From Candidatus Curtissbacteria bacterium (GTDB lineage: Bacteria; Patescibacteriota; Microgenomatia; Curtissbacterales; GWA2-41-24), in NCBI GenBank assembly GCA_030688205.1, contig JAUYIQ010000045.1, positions 1-6,758 on the forward strand: DNA of 6,758 bases, written 5' to 3'. Shown here piece after piece: positions 1-6,081 of this stretch; within the stretch, counting starts at the first letter, position 1; each line of letters begins with the position of its first letter. A program made the translations under genes and the position numbers. The notes beneath the pieces are model-generated. The model was not told where the DNA came from. It ran no database searches and saw nothing but the letters and a program-made list of their open reading frames with translations.

Positions 1-1180
1 AACCATAAGACGTTACGTTAATTTCAGCATTTTGAGTTGTTGCCAAATCGGTTTTTTGGGATTTTTGTTCACCGGATTTTCCTACATTTAGAATAGCCGG
101 AAAATTTTCTGTAATAGATTGTAATGTCAGCGGAGATCCCAACGCGACCATTGAACCGTTTATCGAACTCACTCCCAGATAAATCACAGCAATAGCAGCA
201 AGCTTTAAAAACTTAGTTTTAAATGCTTCTCCCATTACAGAAGTTATAACTCCGATTCCAAAAAATAGTGGGATGGTTCCAAGAATAAAAGCTGCCATAA
301 TTGATGCTCCGACAAAAGCATTCGCACTGCTTATAGCCAAAGCTTCCATTGCAATAGTCGTTCCGCAGGGAATAAAAACAGTCATTGCGCCCAAAAGCGA
401 CGGGGCAAACAAATCTTTGGATTTTGACTGATTTCTAACCATTCTTGTTAAAAATCTAGGCGGTTGGATAATTACAAACCTAAATATAGGGTGGATATTC
501 AATAAATTAAGCGCAACTGCTACCATATAAAGACCGGCTGCCAACTGCATTATTACCTGAAACCTGCCGCCGATATTTAATGCTCCTCCAAATGCGCCCA
601 ATATAAATCCTAAAACGACATAGGCTATATATTTAGTGATTAAAAAAACACCCGTTGCATACATTGCGTGTTTTGCAGTTCCACGTCCGAGCGCGCTTCC
701 TTCCTCTCTTGCTGCTATAACAGATGCCAAAAGACCACCTTGAACTGCTAAACATGTCAAGCCTCCAACGGTTAAACCTGTTAAAAAAATTACCCAAAGA
801 TTAATACTGTCTACGTTTGGAACTTGAAAAGAGAAGTTAGATTTATTAAAAACTAGATAGATTCCGCCAATAAACAGGACTAGCGGTATGAACCTCAAAA
901 AGTCTCCGCTTGAAGTGTGGGTTCTAAGAGTTTCTTGTTTATTATCCCTATCACTCCATAATACAACCCTAAAATTATATTCACTCAACGATTCTTGAAG
1001 TTGGGAAATTGTTGGCTCTTGTGAACAATAGATTTCGGCTTTACCTTCTTGATAATGAGCATAAGCTTTTTCTATACCCATAATTTGATTAAATTTTTGC
1101 AGTATTAAAACCTCGCAACTATGGCAAGTCATGCCGTATATTTTTAATTCAATTTTTGTTAGTTTTTGTTCCTCGTCCAT
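1..1180 (-). CDS. HMA domain-TauE/SafE-like (DsbD_2 type) membrane protein, 3' end missing
   Basis: The gene opens with ATG at 1180-1178 and stays open for 393 codons to the window edge, so the C terminus is missing. Residues 10-75 form a heavy-metal-associated domain with GMTCHSC (Cys19, Cys22), which in this family binds Cu(I). A charged linker (75-92) leads to a TM helix near 93-110, then about six more hydrophobic helices (about 126-345). These carry two features I associate with the SafE/DsbD_2 branch: GGLTCLAVQGG with Cys143, and FIPCGTTIAMEALAI with Cys272. After the last helix comes a polar linker ending in EINVTSYG, which looks like the first strand of a cupredoxin domain (inference, as the rest lies outside). 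The family is annotated as sulfite exporter-like, but with an HMA domain in a copper island a role in copper transport or delivery is more likely. No Shine-Dalgarno is visible before the ATG. It follows the 132-residue gene by 60 nt. Confidence 0.9.
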   Translation of the reverse strand, partial: MDEEQKLTKIELKIYGMTCHSCEVLILQKFNQIMGIEKAYAHYQEGKAEIYCSQEPTISQLQESLSEYNFRVVLWSDRDNKQETLRTHTSSGDFLRFIPLVLFIGGIYLVFNKSNFSFQVPNVDSINLWVIFLTGLTVGGLTCLAVQGGLLASVIAAREEGSALGRGTAKHAMYATGVFLITKYIAYVVLGFILGAFGGALNIGGRFQVIMQLAAGLYMVAVALNLLNIHPIFRFVIIQPPRFLTRMVRNQSKSKDLFAPSLLGAMTVFIPCGTTIAMEALAISSANAFVGASIMAAFILGTIPLFFGIGVITSVMGEAFKTKFLKLAAIAVIYLGVSSINGSMVALGSPLTLQSITENFPAILNVGKSGEQKSQKTDLATTQNAEINVTSYG

Positions 1181-1215
1181 TTTTGTTTATAAAGTCTTAA
1201 GCACTAAAAGTACTT
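1181..1215 (-). promoter_or_regulatory. Weak candidate promoter before the HMA-TauE/SafE-like gene
   Basis: On the minus strand TATAAA (1191-1186) ends 5 nt before the ATG at 1180, and no Shine-Dalgarno is present. This resembles the two better promoters in the window, where the -10 box also lies directly before the start codon. No convincing -35 hexamer exists 16-18 bp upstream (the bases there read around AGTACT). The gene may equally be read through from the 132-residue gene. Confidence 0.25.
1199..1215. repeat. Short inverted repeat (7+3+7)
   Basis: AAGCACT (1199-1205) and AGTACTT (1209-1215) are inverted around AAA, with one mismatch that becomes a G-U pair in the minus-strand RNA. The repeat lies between the 132-residue gene and the HMA-TauE/SafE-like gene, just upstream of a possible -10 box. 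It could be an operator or an RNA hairpin. It is not followed by a U-run, so it is not a classical terminator. Confidence 0.35.
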
Positions 1216-1240
1216 CGGAAAGTTAAATTTGTATCAGAAG

Positions 1241-1639
1241 TTAGGCGTAAATTTTGGGGTGAAGGATGCCTTTTGAAAGATCCTCCTGGATATGGTGGTG
1301 TAGTTGTTGCAGGTATGCTTGAAGCTGATAGCTATTTTTAAGCCTTGGAGGCGGGTCCGGACCAAATACTTTAAAGTAGGCTAAAGTGAAAGCTACGAAC
1401 GAGACCAGAAATATTGGTATGGTGAACGGGTCAAAAGTAGCAAAAAACATCTCCTGCCATTTGGAAATATGTTCAGCAATATTCATTTGGCAGACGTTTA
1501 AATCCTTGTCCGTCATAATGCATGAGATCATTTTTCCACTGTGATCCTGACTCATGCTGTGGTTTATGGCCAGCAGAGAGGTAAATGCAAGGGCAAAGAT
1601 TGCTATTGATAAGATTAGAGTAGATAAGTTCTTGAGCAT
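1241..1639 (-). CDS. Small Met/Cys/His-containing membrane protein, putative copper-binding
   Basis: The protein has 132 residues. An N-terminal hydrophobic segment (about 5-24) is a signal peptide or anchor. Next comes a stretch (25-70) with candidate soft-metal ligands: His27, Met29, His33, Met37, Cys40, Met42, Cys50, Met52, His57 and Met64. A second TM helix spans about 73-93. A polar tail has PPPRL (96-100) and HHH (114-116). If the first segment stays as an anchor, the Met/Cys/His stretch would form an extracytoplasmic loop between two helices. I do not recognise a named family. I recall similar small proteins with Cys, Met and an EH-x-x-x-WQ-x-MF pattern near copper genes in Patescibacteria, but cannot confirm this. 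ATG 1639-1637 is favoured because a strong promoter ends 8 nt upstream of it, which predicts an mRNA with almost no leader. A role in copper binding or delivery is inference from residues and neighbours. Confidence 0.8.
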   Translation of the reverse strand: MLKNLSTLILSIAIFALAFTSLLAINHSMSQDHSGKMISCIMTDKDLNVCQMNIAEHISKWQEMFFATFDPFTIPIFLVSFVAFTLAYFKVFGPDPPPRLKNSYQLQAYLQQLHHHIQEDLSKGILHPKIYA

Positions 1640-1647
1640 GGATGTAT

Positions 1648-1676
1648 ATTTTATGGTACAAAAAAAATCATGTCAA
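1648..1676 (-). promoter_or_regulatory. Promoter P2, TTGACA-17-TAAAAT, nearly leaderless
   Basis: The -35 box TTGACA lies at 1676-1671, the spacer is exactly 17 bp (1670-1654) and includes a run of eight T, and the -10 box TAAAAT lies at 1653-1648. The ATG of the 132-residue gene begins 8 nt further on, so transcription should start at or within 2 nt of the start codon. No metal-repressor palindrome like the one at P1 is present. P2 may therefore be constitutive or differently controlled. Confidence 0.7.
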
Positions 1677-1694
1677 TTGCAAGCTGCTTGGGTT

Positions 1695-1922
1695 TTACTT
1701 TTTACTTTCCTTGTGATGATCGTTCTCACAGTGATTACAAGATTTTTCATTTTTCATCATTCCCTTCATCCCAAAAATCATAGTCAAAGGACAAAGGGCA
1801 AAAAGTGCCAAAGGCGCTAGACTTATAATTGCCGTTCTAAATTGTGGAAAAGCAATAAAGCCAACACCGAGAGGGATTGCTATAACAATTCCCATTTTTA
1901 ACATAGTTTTAGGACTACACAT
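1695..1922 (-). CDS. DUF2933-like small membrane protein with Cys/His tail
   Basis: The protein has 75 residues. Two hydrophobic stretches (about 8-24 and 30-50) surround a short loop with FPQFR. The motif LAPLALFALCPLTMIF (35-50), with Cys44-Pro45, matches the LLxLLCPLMHLF pattern I know from DUF2933, a small membrane family often found beside copper-resistance genes. The tail adds CNHC (62-65) and HH (69-70), a possible metal site facing the cytoplasm or the outside. It is the last gene of the cluster, 56 nt after the CcdA-like gene, and it ends just before promoter P2. The start ATG at 1922-1920 has GAGG 4 nt upstream, a short spacing. A tiny open frame with a better Shine-Dalgarno overlaps this start. 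The function is unknown; copper binding is inferred. Confidence 0.8.
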   Translation of the reverse strand: MCSPKTMLKMGIVIAIPLGVGFIAFPQFRTAIISLAPLALFALCPLTMIFGMKGMMKNEKSCNHCENDHHKESKK

Positions 1923-1944
1923 AATACCTCATTTTATTCGCCAT
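1915..1944 (-). other. Possible 9-codon leader ORF overlapping the DUF2933-like start
   Basis: ATG at 1944-1942 encodes MANKMRYYV and stops with TAG at 1917-1915, overlapping the DUF2933-like ATG (1922-1920) by 8 nt in another frame. AAGG (1953-1950) lies 5 nt before this ATG, a better ribosome site than the one before the DUF2933-like gene. It could feed ribosomes into the next start by termination-reinitiation, or be chance in an A/G-rich spacer. Confidence 0.25.
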
Positions 1945-1978
1945 CTTCACCTTCTTCTTCTGTTTAAGCTTAACTTAA

Positions 1979-2656
1979 TCATATCAGCGGTTTGGTAAGC
2001 CAAATTAATAGCAAAATAGACATTACAATCATAAGAACTCCCATTACCAGTTTAACTTTTGTATGAGTTGCCGCCTGAAATGATTTTATGGCATTTACCA
2101 TTTTGGGGTGTGTTGAAACTGCAAAGATAGCAGCTGTAGGCAGTATGAACATCACATTATAGAGTAAAAGATAAAGAACACCATTTAAAAAGGTTTCTTT
2201 TGCAGAAAGCAGGGCAACCGTTGCAAGATAAATTGCACCCGAGCAGGGAAATTCGCAGAGGCCTACAAAAAAACCTAGACCCAAAGCGGAAAAAATGGTT
2301 ATTTTTCTGTCCCATTTTGGTACACGGCATGCTGATAGAAAAGGTGAAAGAATCGGAATATAAAGCCTTGGGAAAAAGTATTCCTTGAGCTGGAAGAGCC
2401 CTATTATAAATACGACTAAAGCCGCTACCCATCCGAAAAAGTTGTGTACCCCAAAAAGATGAAAGACATGAAGAATCCCCAGGCCTATTAGGAAATAGGT
2501 AAGATACATTGCGGCTAAATAAAAAATTCCAAAATAGATTAACTGACGCCGGCTTCCGCCAAGAGTAAGAATGATTGAAACATAAAGCAGGAGTACTCCT
2601 ATTGCGCAGGGGTTAAATGAGTCTATGAGGCCGTTTAAAAGGACTAGGGAAAGCAT
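1979..2656 (-). CDS. CcdA/DsbD-type thiol-disulfide membrane carrier
   Basis: The protein has 225 residues with about six TM helices (roughly 2-28, 38-66, 72-92, 120-150, 156-180, 202-222). It matches the cytochrome c biogenesis/DsbD transmembrane family, which carries reducing equivalents from cytoplasmic thioredoxin to extracytoplasmic thiols using one Cys in TM1 and one in TM4. The motifs are SFNPCAIG with Cys17 and GLCEFPCSGA with Cys134 and Cys138. Cys110 lies in the cytoplasmic or outer loop before TM4. There is no fused thioredoxin domain, unlike full DsbD. Its ATG (2656-2654) comes 1 nt after the TAA of the DUF1573 gene, with GAGG 9 nt upstream, so the two are probably translationally coupled. 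No cytochrome c maturation genes are visible, so the likely role is thiol reduction linked to copper stress or copper-protein metallation (inference). Confidence 0.9.
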   Translation of the reverse strand: MLSLVLLNGLIDSFNPCAIGVLLLYVSIILTLGGSRRQLIYFGIFYLAAMYLTYFLIGLGILHVFHLFGVHNFFGWVAALVVFIIGLFQLKEYFFPRLYIPILSPFLSACRVPKWDRKITIFSALGLGFFVGLCEFPCSGAIYLATVALLSAKETFLNGVLYLLLYNVMFILPTAAIFAVSTHPKMVNAIKSFQAATHTKVKLVMGVLMIVMSILLLIWLTKPLI

Positions 2657-2657
2657 T

Positions 2658-3158
2658 TTATTTAACCTCAGCTGTTACTGTAAACGCGATGTTGGGATTT
2701 TCAGGGTCATTTGTACGCATGCTTGCAATTCTTTCAACTTTGCCCTGTACAGGCATAATCGATGGTTCGTAAGTTACAATTACTTTTGCTTCTTTCCCCG
2801 GTTCGATTTCTCCTAACCATGCTCCGCTTTTGTAGTGCATGGAGAAACGCTGGCTTGTTGTTTCACCTATTGTTATTTGTGCAAATGTACAGTCGCATGA
2901 TGTCGAGACGTTATTTATCTGAAGTTTTTTTGTGCCTGTATTTTTGATTACAAAATCTACACTTTTAACATCCGTAACGCTCATTTCTCCCATGTCTGCA
3001 GATGTTTTTGATACTTCCGCTTTCGGCTTTTCTTTACTGCTTTGGGAATAAGCCTCCATTGGCTTCCCGCCAACTTTGTAGGCAAAAAATATCCCTCCAG
3101 CTAAGGCGAGCACGAAAAAGATAGCAATGCATAATATTATCGGATCAATTCTTCTCAT
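2658..3158 (-). CDS. DUF1573 domain protein, membrane-anchored, with CDC motif
   Basis: The protein has 166 residues. An N-terminal TM anchor or signal (about 8-29) is followed by a linker rich in Lys, Ser and Met (30-60). A DUF1573 Ig-like beta domain follows (about 57-166): DFVIKNTGTKKLQINNVSTS, then Cys88-Asp-Cys90, EPGKEAKVIVTYEP, and the terminal RTNDPENPNIAFTVTAEV. Family members usually carry CGC at the position of CDC. The domain should lie outside the cytoplasm. The CxC pair could bind copper or form a disulfide, and the downstream, almost overlapping CcdA-like gene could supply electrons to it (inference). It starts 23 nt after the copA stop. The nearest Shine-Dalgarno-like AGG is about 14 nt from the ATG, which is too far to be convincing. 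Confidence 0.88.
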   Translation of the reverse strand: MRRIDPIILCIAIFFVLALAGGIFFAYKVGGKPMEAYSQSSKEKPKAEVSKTSADMGEMSVTDVKSVDFVIKNTGTKKLQINNVSTSCDCTFAQITIGETTSQRFSMHYKSGAWLGEIEPGKEAKVIVTYEPSIMPVQGKVERIASMRTNDPENPNIAFTVTAEVK

Positions 3159-3181
3159 ATTTTTTCAATTACCTGGCAAGT

Positions 3182-5413
3182 TTATTTCGCTTTGTGCCAC
3201 CTCTTTAATAAAAGAGAGTTTGTGACCACCGAAACTGAGCTTGTCGCCATTGCCACTGAAGCGAAGATAGGGTTGAGAAGAATATTGAAAAAAGGATAAA
3301 GCGCACCCATTGCTACGGGAATAAGAAGTACGTTGTAACCAAAAGCCCAGAATAAATTCAATTTTATTGTCCGCATGGTTTTTTTGGAAAGGTCGATAGC
3401 CGCAGCCACTGACCTGAGATCCTTATTAATAAGAGTGATATCCGCAGCCTCAATCGCGACATCAGTCCCGGATCCCATGGCAATTCCAACATCTGCAGCG
3501 GCAAGAGCGGGTGCATCGTTGATACCATCCCCCACCATAGCGACAACTTTTCCCTCCTTTTGAATTTGCCTAACTTGCGCTTCTTTTTCTGCGGGCAACA
3601 CTTCTGCAAGGATTCTCTTTATCCCAAGCTGCGACGCTATCGCTTTTGCGGTCCTTTCGTTGTCCCCTGTTATCATCACCGGCTCAATCCCTTGTTTAAT
3701 AAGTTCTTTTACCCCTGCTCTTGCACTTTCCTTTGGTGTATCGGCAACTGCGATTAAACCTATTAGTTTTGTTCCCACTGACAGAATCATCACCGTTTTT
3801 CCTTCTGCTTCCAATGTTTCAATATTCTTTGCCCATTTCCCAAGAGCTACTTGCCTCAATGATGCAAGTTTAGTGTTCCCAAACGAAACTGTTTTTGCCG
3901 ATATCATTCCTTCTACGCCCATACCCGGGATGGCTTTGAAGTTAGAAACTTTGTAAAGCTTAGCTTTTTGATTTTCTGCATGCGTAACTATTGCTTCTGC
4001 AAGGGAATGTTCCGAACCTTTTTCAATAGATGCGGCAAGTTTTAAAATCTCGTCCTTTTTGATTTTGTCGCCTGCCACGATATCTGTTACTTTCGGTTTT
4101 CCCACAGTAAGCGTCCCTGTTTTGTCAAAAATTATTGTGTTTACTTTATGCGCTGTTTCAAGGCTTGTCGCATCTTTAATAAGGATTCCCATTTCGGCTC
4201 CTTTACCTGTACCGACCATTATTGCTGTCGGAGTGGCCAGACCCATTGCGCACGGACAAGCGATAATCAGAACTGCAATTGTGTTTAGAAGAGCGAAAAG
4301 AAGGACAGGGTTTGGTCCAAAAATATACCAAATTGCAAATGTAGCAATGGCCAGCATGATAACAACAGGTACGAAGTAGGCGGAAACCTGATCGGCAAGC
4401 CTCTGGATCGGGGCCTTGGAACCTTGTGCTTCCTGAACAAGTTTAATAATTTGAGCCAGCATTGTGTCTTTACCAACTTTTGTGGCTTTGTAGGTAAAAG
4501 TTCCTGTTTTGTTGATAGTTGCACCTATTACCGTGTCGCCTTTTGTTTTATCTGTTGGAATACTTTCTCCAGTTACCATTGATTCGTCAATTGAAGACTC
4601 GCCTTCAAGAATTACCCCGTCTACAGGAATTTTTTCGCCGGGACGCACACGTATGATATTGCCGATAGCAACCTGCTCAATCGGAATATCTACCTCTTTC
4701 CCGTCTTTTACTACTCTTGCTGTTTTTGCCTGAAGCCCTATGAGTTTTTTGATAGCTTCTGAAGTGCCTGCTTTGGCCCTAGCTTCAAAATATCTTCCAA
4801 GTAGTATAAGCCCGATGATGATAGTGGATACGTCGAAATAAGGCATTGGATCTATTCCGATTTTTTCGATAATGCCTGGGAAAAAAGTAACGATTGCTGA
4901 ATAGGAAAAAGCAACGCTGGTGCCCAAGGCAACCAGAGTATCCATGTTGGCTGTTCTATGCTTGAGTGCCGGAATTGTTGCTTTGTAAAAGGATAGCCCG
5001 GCCCAAAACTGTACCGGAATTGCCAATAGAAGCATGACTTTGAAATTGCGAAGTATTTGAGGAGCAGTCTCCATAATTTGTGGGAACGACCCCCAAAGGA
5101 TCAGAAGACCGAAAAAAAGGCTAATAGCTACTTTGATTTTTAGTTCCTTCAGCTCCTTAGTTTTTTGTAGCGTTTGTTCGTCCTCTGATTTTTCTTCAGC
5201 TCCAAGCTGGGCATGATAACCGACGTTAGCAACTGCGGATTTTAGGTGTTCGTCAGTTACTCTTTTGGGATCGAAGGCAACGGTTGCCTGAGTTGTTGCG
5301 AGGTTGACGACAGCATTATCTACGCCCTCAACCCGACAAAGCGCTTTTTCGAGGATTTTAACGCACGACGCGCAGTGCATTCCATCTATTGTGAATGTTT
5401 TCTTCTGCAACAT
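3182..5413 (-). CDS. copA: Cu(I)-exporting P1B-type ATPase CopA
   Basis: The protein has 743 residues, normal for a CopA with one N-terminal metal domain. An HMA domain (3-70) has GMHCASC with Cys14 and Cys17. TM helices begin near 92. The actuator domain has TGES (281-284), the ion-channel helix has CPC (386-388), the phosphorylation site is DKTGTLT with Asp430, and the nucleotide domain has SEHS (467-470), GMGV (497-500), TGDN (582-585) and GDGINDAP (628-635). The last two helices carry Tyr693-Asn694 and Met722-x-x-Ser725-Ser726, the P1B-1 signature for Cu(I)/Ag(I). It hydrolyses ATP to pump Cu(I) out of the cytoplasm. One oddity is Ser470, where the family usually has Pro (the HP motif). 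The ATG (5413-5411) directly follows the cupredoxin TAA (TAAATG), with AAGGTGG (5425-5419) 5 nt upstream, so the two are translationally coupled. Confidence 0.98.
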   Translation of the reverse strand: MLQKKTFTIDGMHCASCVKILEKALCRVEGVDNAVVNLATTQATVAFDPKRVTDEHLKSAVANVGYHAQLGAEEKSEDEQTLQKTKELKELKIKVAISLFFGLLILWGSFPQIMETAPQILRNFKVMLLLAIPVQFWAGLSFYKATIPALKHRTANMDTLVALGTSVAFSYSAIVTFFPGIIEKIGIDPMPYFDVSTIIIGLILLGRYFEARAKAGTSEAIKKLIGLQAKTARVVKDGKEVDIPIEQVAIGNIIRVRPGEKIPVDGVILEGESSIDESMVTGESIPTDKTKGDTVIGATINKTGTFTYKATKVGKDTMLAQIIKLVQEAQGSKAPIQRLADQVSAYFVPVVIMLAIATFAIWYIFGPNPVLLFALLNTIAVLIIACPCAMGLATPTAIMVGTGKGAEMGILIKDATSLETAHKVNTIIFDKTGTLTVGKPKVTDIVAGDKIKKDEILKLAASIEKGSEHSLAEAIVTHAENQKAKLYKVSNFKAIPGMGVEGMISAKTVSFGNTKLASLRQVALGKWAKNIETLEAEGKTVMILSVGTKLIGLIAVADTPKESARAGVKELIKQGIEPVMITGDNERTAKAIASQLGIKRILAEVLPAEKEAQVRQIQKEGKVVAMVGDGINDAPALAAADVGIAMGSGTDVAIEAADITLINKDLRSVAAAIDLSKKTMRTIKLNLFWAFGYNVLLIPVAMGALYPFFNILLNPIFASVAMATSSVSVVTNSLLLKRWHKAK

Positions 5414-5773
5414 TTAAACCACCTTGATCTTTCCGTGAAACATATTCATTCCGCAAGTAAAACTGAAATCGCCTTTCTTTTTGGGTGTTACTTCAATTGT
5501 CACTTTTTTGCCCAGTGGTAAGAATTTTCGAATCTTAAAATCTCCTAAAACCACTTCCTCAAGACAACCGGAAGGATCAGATCTTGTAAAGGAAATTTTC
5601 GTTGTTTTTCCTTGTGGGATAGAAATAGCGTTTGGAGAATAACCTCCCTCAACTATAATATTTACTGAGTTAGTCACAGAAACCACCTCCTCTTTTTTCA
5701 TTAGGAAAAACCAATAAGTAAATGCCATTCCCAAAAAGCTGAAAATGGCAACTAAAATATCATCTGCGTTCAT
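5414..5773 (-). CDS. Membrane-anchored cupredoxin
   Basis: With the start at 5773 the protein has 119 residues. A TM anchor spans about 6-25. A single cupredoxin-like beta domain covers 32-119: GYSPNAISIPQG (44-55), SGCLEEVVL with Cys70, and FTCGMNMFHGKIKV with Cys107, Met109, Met111 and His113 as likely ligands. This matches the plastocyanin-like domains found beside or fused to CopA ATPases, which probably carry copper outside the membrane. The frame is open to an earlier ATG at 5818, but that would overlap the preceding gene by 32 nt and add a polar stretch. AAGGA (5788-5784) lies 10 nt before 5773, so I chose this start. The KK directly after the TM helix makes the topology unclear by the positive-inside rule. 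It ends on the copA start. Confidence 0.9.
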   Translation of the reverse strand: MNADDILVAIFSFLGMAFTYWFFLMKKEEVVSVTNSVNIIVEGGYSPNAISIPQGKTTKISFTRSDPSGCLEEVVLGDFKIRKFLPLGKKVTIEVTPKKKGDFSFTCGMNMFHGKIKVV

Positions 5774-5783
5774 GTTAAAAAAA

Positions 5784-5788
5784 TCCTT
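5784..5788 (-). promoter_or_regulatory. Shine-Dalgarno that decides the cupredoxin start
   Basis: AAGGA on the minus strand overlaps the TAA of the DUF5676-like gene and lies 10 nt before the ATG at 5773. It supports the 119-residue start over the 134-residue one beginning at 5818. Confidence 0.7.
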
Positions 5789-6050
5789 ATTTTGCAAACC
5801 GATTGTAAACTTCCGCAAATACGTATGTCGTAATCCATGTGAGCGCTGAAATCGTTACTAACCCGATAACTAAAGAAACTATTGACATGGAGCCTGTTGC
5901 TTTCAATACTTCTAGACTTAGGCTATGAACCCACGAAGTCGCAATAGCAACTAACAAATCCGGCATAACGTACGAAAGAAACGCGCAGATGGCATAAAAT
6001 ACTGCAACAACTACTGTTGCCGCATTTGCAAACGCGAGTGATTTTAACAT
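5787..6050 (-). CDS. DUF5676-like small membrane protein
   Basis: The protein has 87 residues with two clear TM helices (about 7-29 and 56-80). The first carries FANAATVVVAVFYAICAFLSYV, followed by MPDLL; the loop has the SWVHSL motif, and the C terminus ends FAEVYNRFAK. This arrangement, with FAN near the start, a PDL and W-H pair in the loop and YNRF at the end, matches my memory of DUF5676, small membrane proteins found near copper and CsoR-family genes. No catalytic residues are seen; His42 and Cys22 are the only obvious metal-ligand types besides Met. AAGG (6063-6060) lies 9 nt before the ATG. It sits 31 nt after the repressor and 13 nt before the cupredoxin, so it should be co-expressed with them. 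Its function is unknown; a small accessory to CopA or the cupredoxin is inference. Confidence 0.82.
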   Translation of the reverse strand: MLKSLAFANAATVVVAVFYAICAFLSYVMPDLLVAIATSWVHSLSLEVLKATGSMSIVSLVIGLVTISALTWITTYVFAEVYNRFAK

Positions 6051-6081
6051 AATTTTTCACCTTCTTTTATCATTGATGCGC

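Noticed and set aside
1661..1694. Possible terminator: CAAG-CAG-CTTG hairpin followed by eight T on the minus strand
   Set aside because: The stem is only 4 bp and the T-run comes 12 nt later, inside the P2 spacer. The T-run is better explained as promoter spacer.
1554..1820. 88-codon plus-strand open frame
   Set aside because: It lies opposite the 132-residue gene, promoter P2 and the DUF2933-like gene. Its protein has no recognisable domain, and no promoter or ribosome site was seen.
1964..1973. TTAAGCTTAA palindrome after the CcdA-like gene
   Set aside because: It is 10 bp and AT-rich, with no second half-site or U-run; expected by chance in this base composition.
3364..4733. Several open frames of 60-106 codons on both strands within the CopA gene
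   Set aside because: CopA is intact with all motifs in a single frame; the others are shadows with unlikely, low-complexity composition.
5774..5818. Longer cupredoxin start giving 134 residues
   Set aside because: It would overlap the DUF5676-like gene by 32 nt, and the ATG at 5773 has a Shine-Dalgarno at suitable spacing and begins just before the TM anchor.
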